Made by a program: the position numbers and the translations under genes. The notes beneath the pieces were generated by a model. That model made no database searches. It saw nothing but the letters and a program-made list of their open reading frames with translations, and had not been told where the DNA came from. Below, piece after piece: positions 5,424 through 6,303 of a DNA stretch of 6,303 nucleotides (positions within the stretch are counted from its first letter, which is position 1; the number at the start of each line of letters is the position of its first letter). The stretch is from an uncultured Cocleimonas sp. (GTDB lineage: Bacteria; Pseudomonadota; Gammaproteobacteria; Thiotrichales; Thiotrichaceae). The stretch is from contig CALJIH010000191.1 in assembly GCA_937974135.1 (NCBI GenBank), positions 1 to 6,303 of the forward strand, in the 5' to 3' direction.

Positions 5424-6303
5424 CGTTTTTTGCCTGAATTTTGTCACAAATATAATTTCCTATAGGAATTGCTGAGGTTGCCGCTGGGGAAGGTGCATTA
5501 CAAACGTGTAAGCTTCGTGGGCTTTCTGCAAATAGAAAATCGTGGACTAAAGTGCCATCTTGCATAACCGCCTGAGCACGCACACCAGCAGGATATTCAT
5601 GTAAATCTTCGAGCTTTAATTTAGGACAGTACTTTTGAACTTGTTTCAAATATCCCGGTTTGTACCATGAATTTTTTGTTTCAATTAACCCTGTTTTCCA
5701 GTTGTTTTTTATCACTTTCCAAAAACCTTTGAAGCGAAACATCTCCCACATATCCCTCATATTGATATTAACCTTAGCGTAACCTTCACGTTTCCAACCT
5801 TGAACGGCATTTGGGCCAATGGTTACTGTTCCATTAATCATTCTGGTTAAATGGACACCTAAAAAAGGAAGGTTAGGATCTGGAACAGGATAGATTAGAT
5901 GATTAACTATATTGTGATATTTAGTCGGTAACTGATAGTACTCTCCGCGAAAGGGGATGATTTGAAAATCAATATTGATATTCATCATGTTAGCGATCCG
6001 ATCAGCCATCAAACCCGAACATGACACTAAAAACTTAGTGTTTATACTGTGCTTTCGCCCATTAACATCAATCTTCAATTCAATCTGGTCGTTGAACTCC
6101 TGAATATCATAAACTGTTGCGTTTAATTTTATAAACCCACCGAGCACTTCAAAACAATTTGCCATTTGCATGGCGACTTGTTGATAGTTAACAATGCCTG
6201 TTTTTTTAACGAACATTGCTGCAACACCGGCAATATCTGGTTCTTTTTCTTTTAAAGAATCTTGATCTAACCACTCAACTTCGATGTTATTGGTATGACA
6301 ACG
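5416..6303 (-). CDS. lhgO: L-2-hydroxyglutarate dehydrogenase/oxidase (5' end outside window)
   Basis: This FAD enzyme of the DAO family oxidises L-2-hydroxyglutarate to 2-oxoglutarate, feeding electrons to the quinone pool in E. coli (LhgO, formerly YgaF). The frame is open from 6303 to the stop at 5416-5418 and encodes 295 residues; E. coli LhgO has about 422, so roughly the first 125, including the GxGxxG dinucleotide-binding motif, are missing. Recognisable blocks, numbered within the fragment, begin with EKEPDIAGVAAMFVKKTGIVNY (near 19-40). Next come SCSGLMADRIA, then IPFRGEYYQL and LIYPVPDPNLPFLGVHLTR, then GPNA. The C-terminal part has YPAGVRAQA and NAPSPAATSAIPIGNYI, both family hallmarks. 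A start at 6216 would cut into a conserved block, so the gene must begin upstream of the window. It overlaps the following NIF3-like gene by 8 bp, indicating one operon. Its product would supply 2-oxoglutarate to the TCA cycle. Confidence 0.95.
   Translation of the reverse strand, partial: RCHTNNIEVEWLDQDSLKEKEPDIAGVAAMFVKKTGIVNYQQVAMQMANCFEVLGGFIKLNATVYDIQEFNDQIELKIDVNGRKHSINTKFLVSCSGLMADRIANMMNINIDFQIIPFRGEYYQLPTKYHNIVNHLIYPVPDPNLPFLGVHLTRMINGTVTIGPNAVQGWKREGYAKVNINMRDMWEMFRFKGFWKVIKNNWKTGLIETKNSWYKPGYLKQVQKYCPKLKLEDLHEYPAGVRAQAVMQDGTLVHDFLFAESPRSLHVCNAPSPAATSAIPIGNYICDKIQAKNDG

Overview
The window looks like a stretch of chromosome from a low-GC gammaproteobacterium. The evidence is a gram-negative type II citrate synthase, a YcgN-type cysteine-cluster protein, the heat-shock S4 protein Hsp15 (HslR), and an LhgO/YgaF-type L-2-hydroxyglutarate dehydrogenase, all closely resembling their enterobacterial counterparts. 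The genus cannot be fixed from the sequence alone. There are no RNA genes, CRISPR arrays, transposases or phage genes.

Layout, left to right. (1) Positions 1-938, minus strand: the first ~312 codons of citrate synthase (gltA), whose 3' end lies outside the window. A 124-bp divergent control region follows. (2) Positions 1063-1904, plus strand: a two-gene operon, ycgN-like then hslR, with overlapping reading frames. (3) Positions 2022-2540, plus: a protein with an N-terminal ACT-like fold and a small C-terminal helical domain of the kind found at the ends of bacterial Ser/Thr kinases and response regulators. (4) Positions 2541-2946: a very AT-rich gene-free stretch holding direct repeats, a candidate promoter and an inverted repeat. 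(5) Positions 2947-4839, plus: a secreted di-heme cytochrome c peroxidase/MauG-family protein, then a two-transmembrane protein whose periplasmic part looks like a stand-alone DAHL-type helical sensory domain. (6) Positions 4874-4924: a strong hairpin between convergent genes. (7) Positions 4926-6303, minus: lhgO (5' end outside the window) overlapping a stand-alone NIF3-insert/YqfO-like domain protein.

The outer genes are housekeeping or central metabolism: the TCA cycle, return of L-2-hydroxyglutarate to 2-oxoglutarate, and rescue of stalled 50S subunits. The middle block (about 1905-4925) is visibly more AT-rich and carries the less usual genes. The most interesting unit is the di-heme peroxidase plus its orphan DAHL-like membrane neighbour. 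The peroxidase keeps both CxxCH heme sites, the inter-heme Trp, the catalytic Glu and the Met ligand of the electron-transfer heme. It has no His where classical CcpA enzymes have the second ligand of the peroxidatic heme, which suggests a constitutively open, MauG-like active site. Whether the membrane protein senses, tethers or is modified by the enzyme is open.
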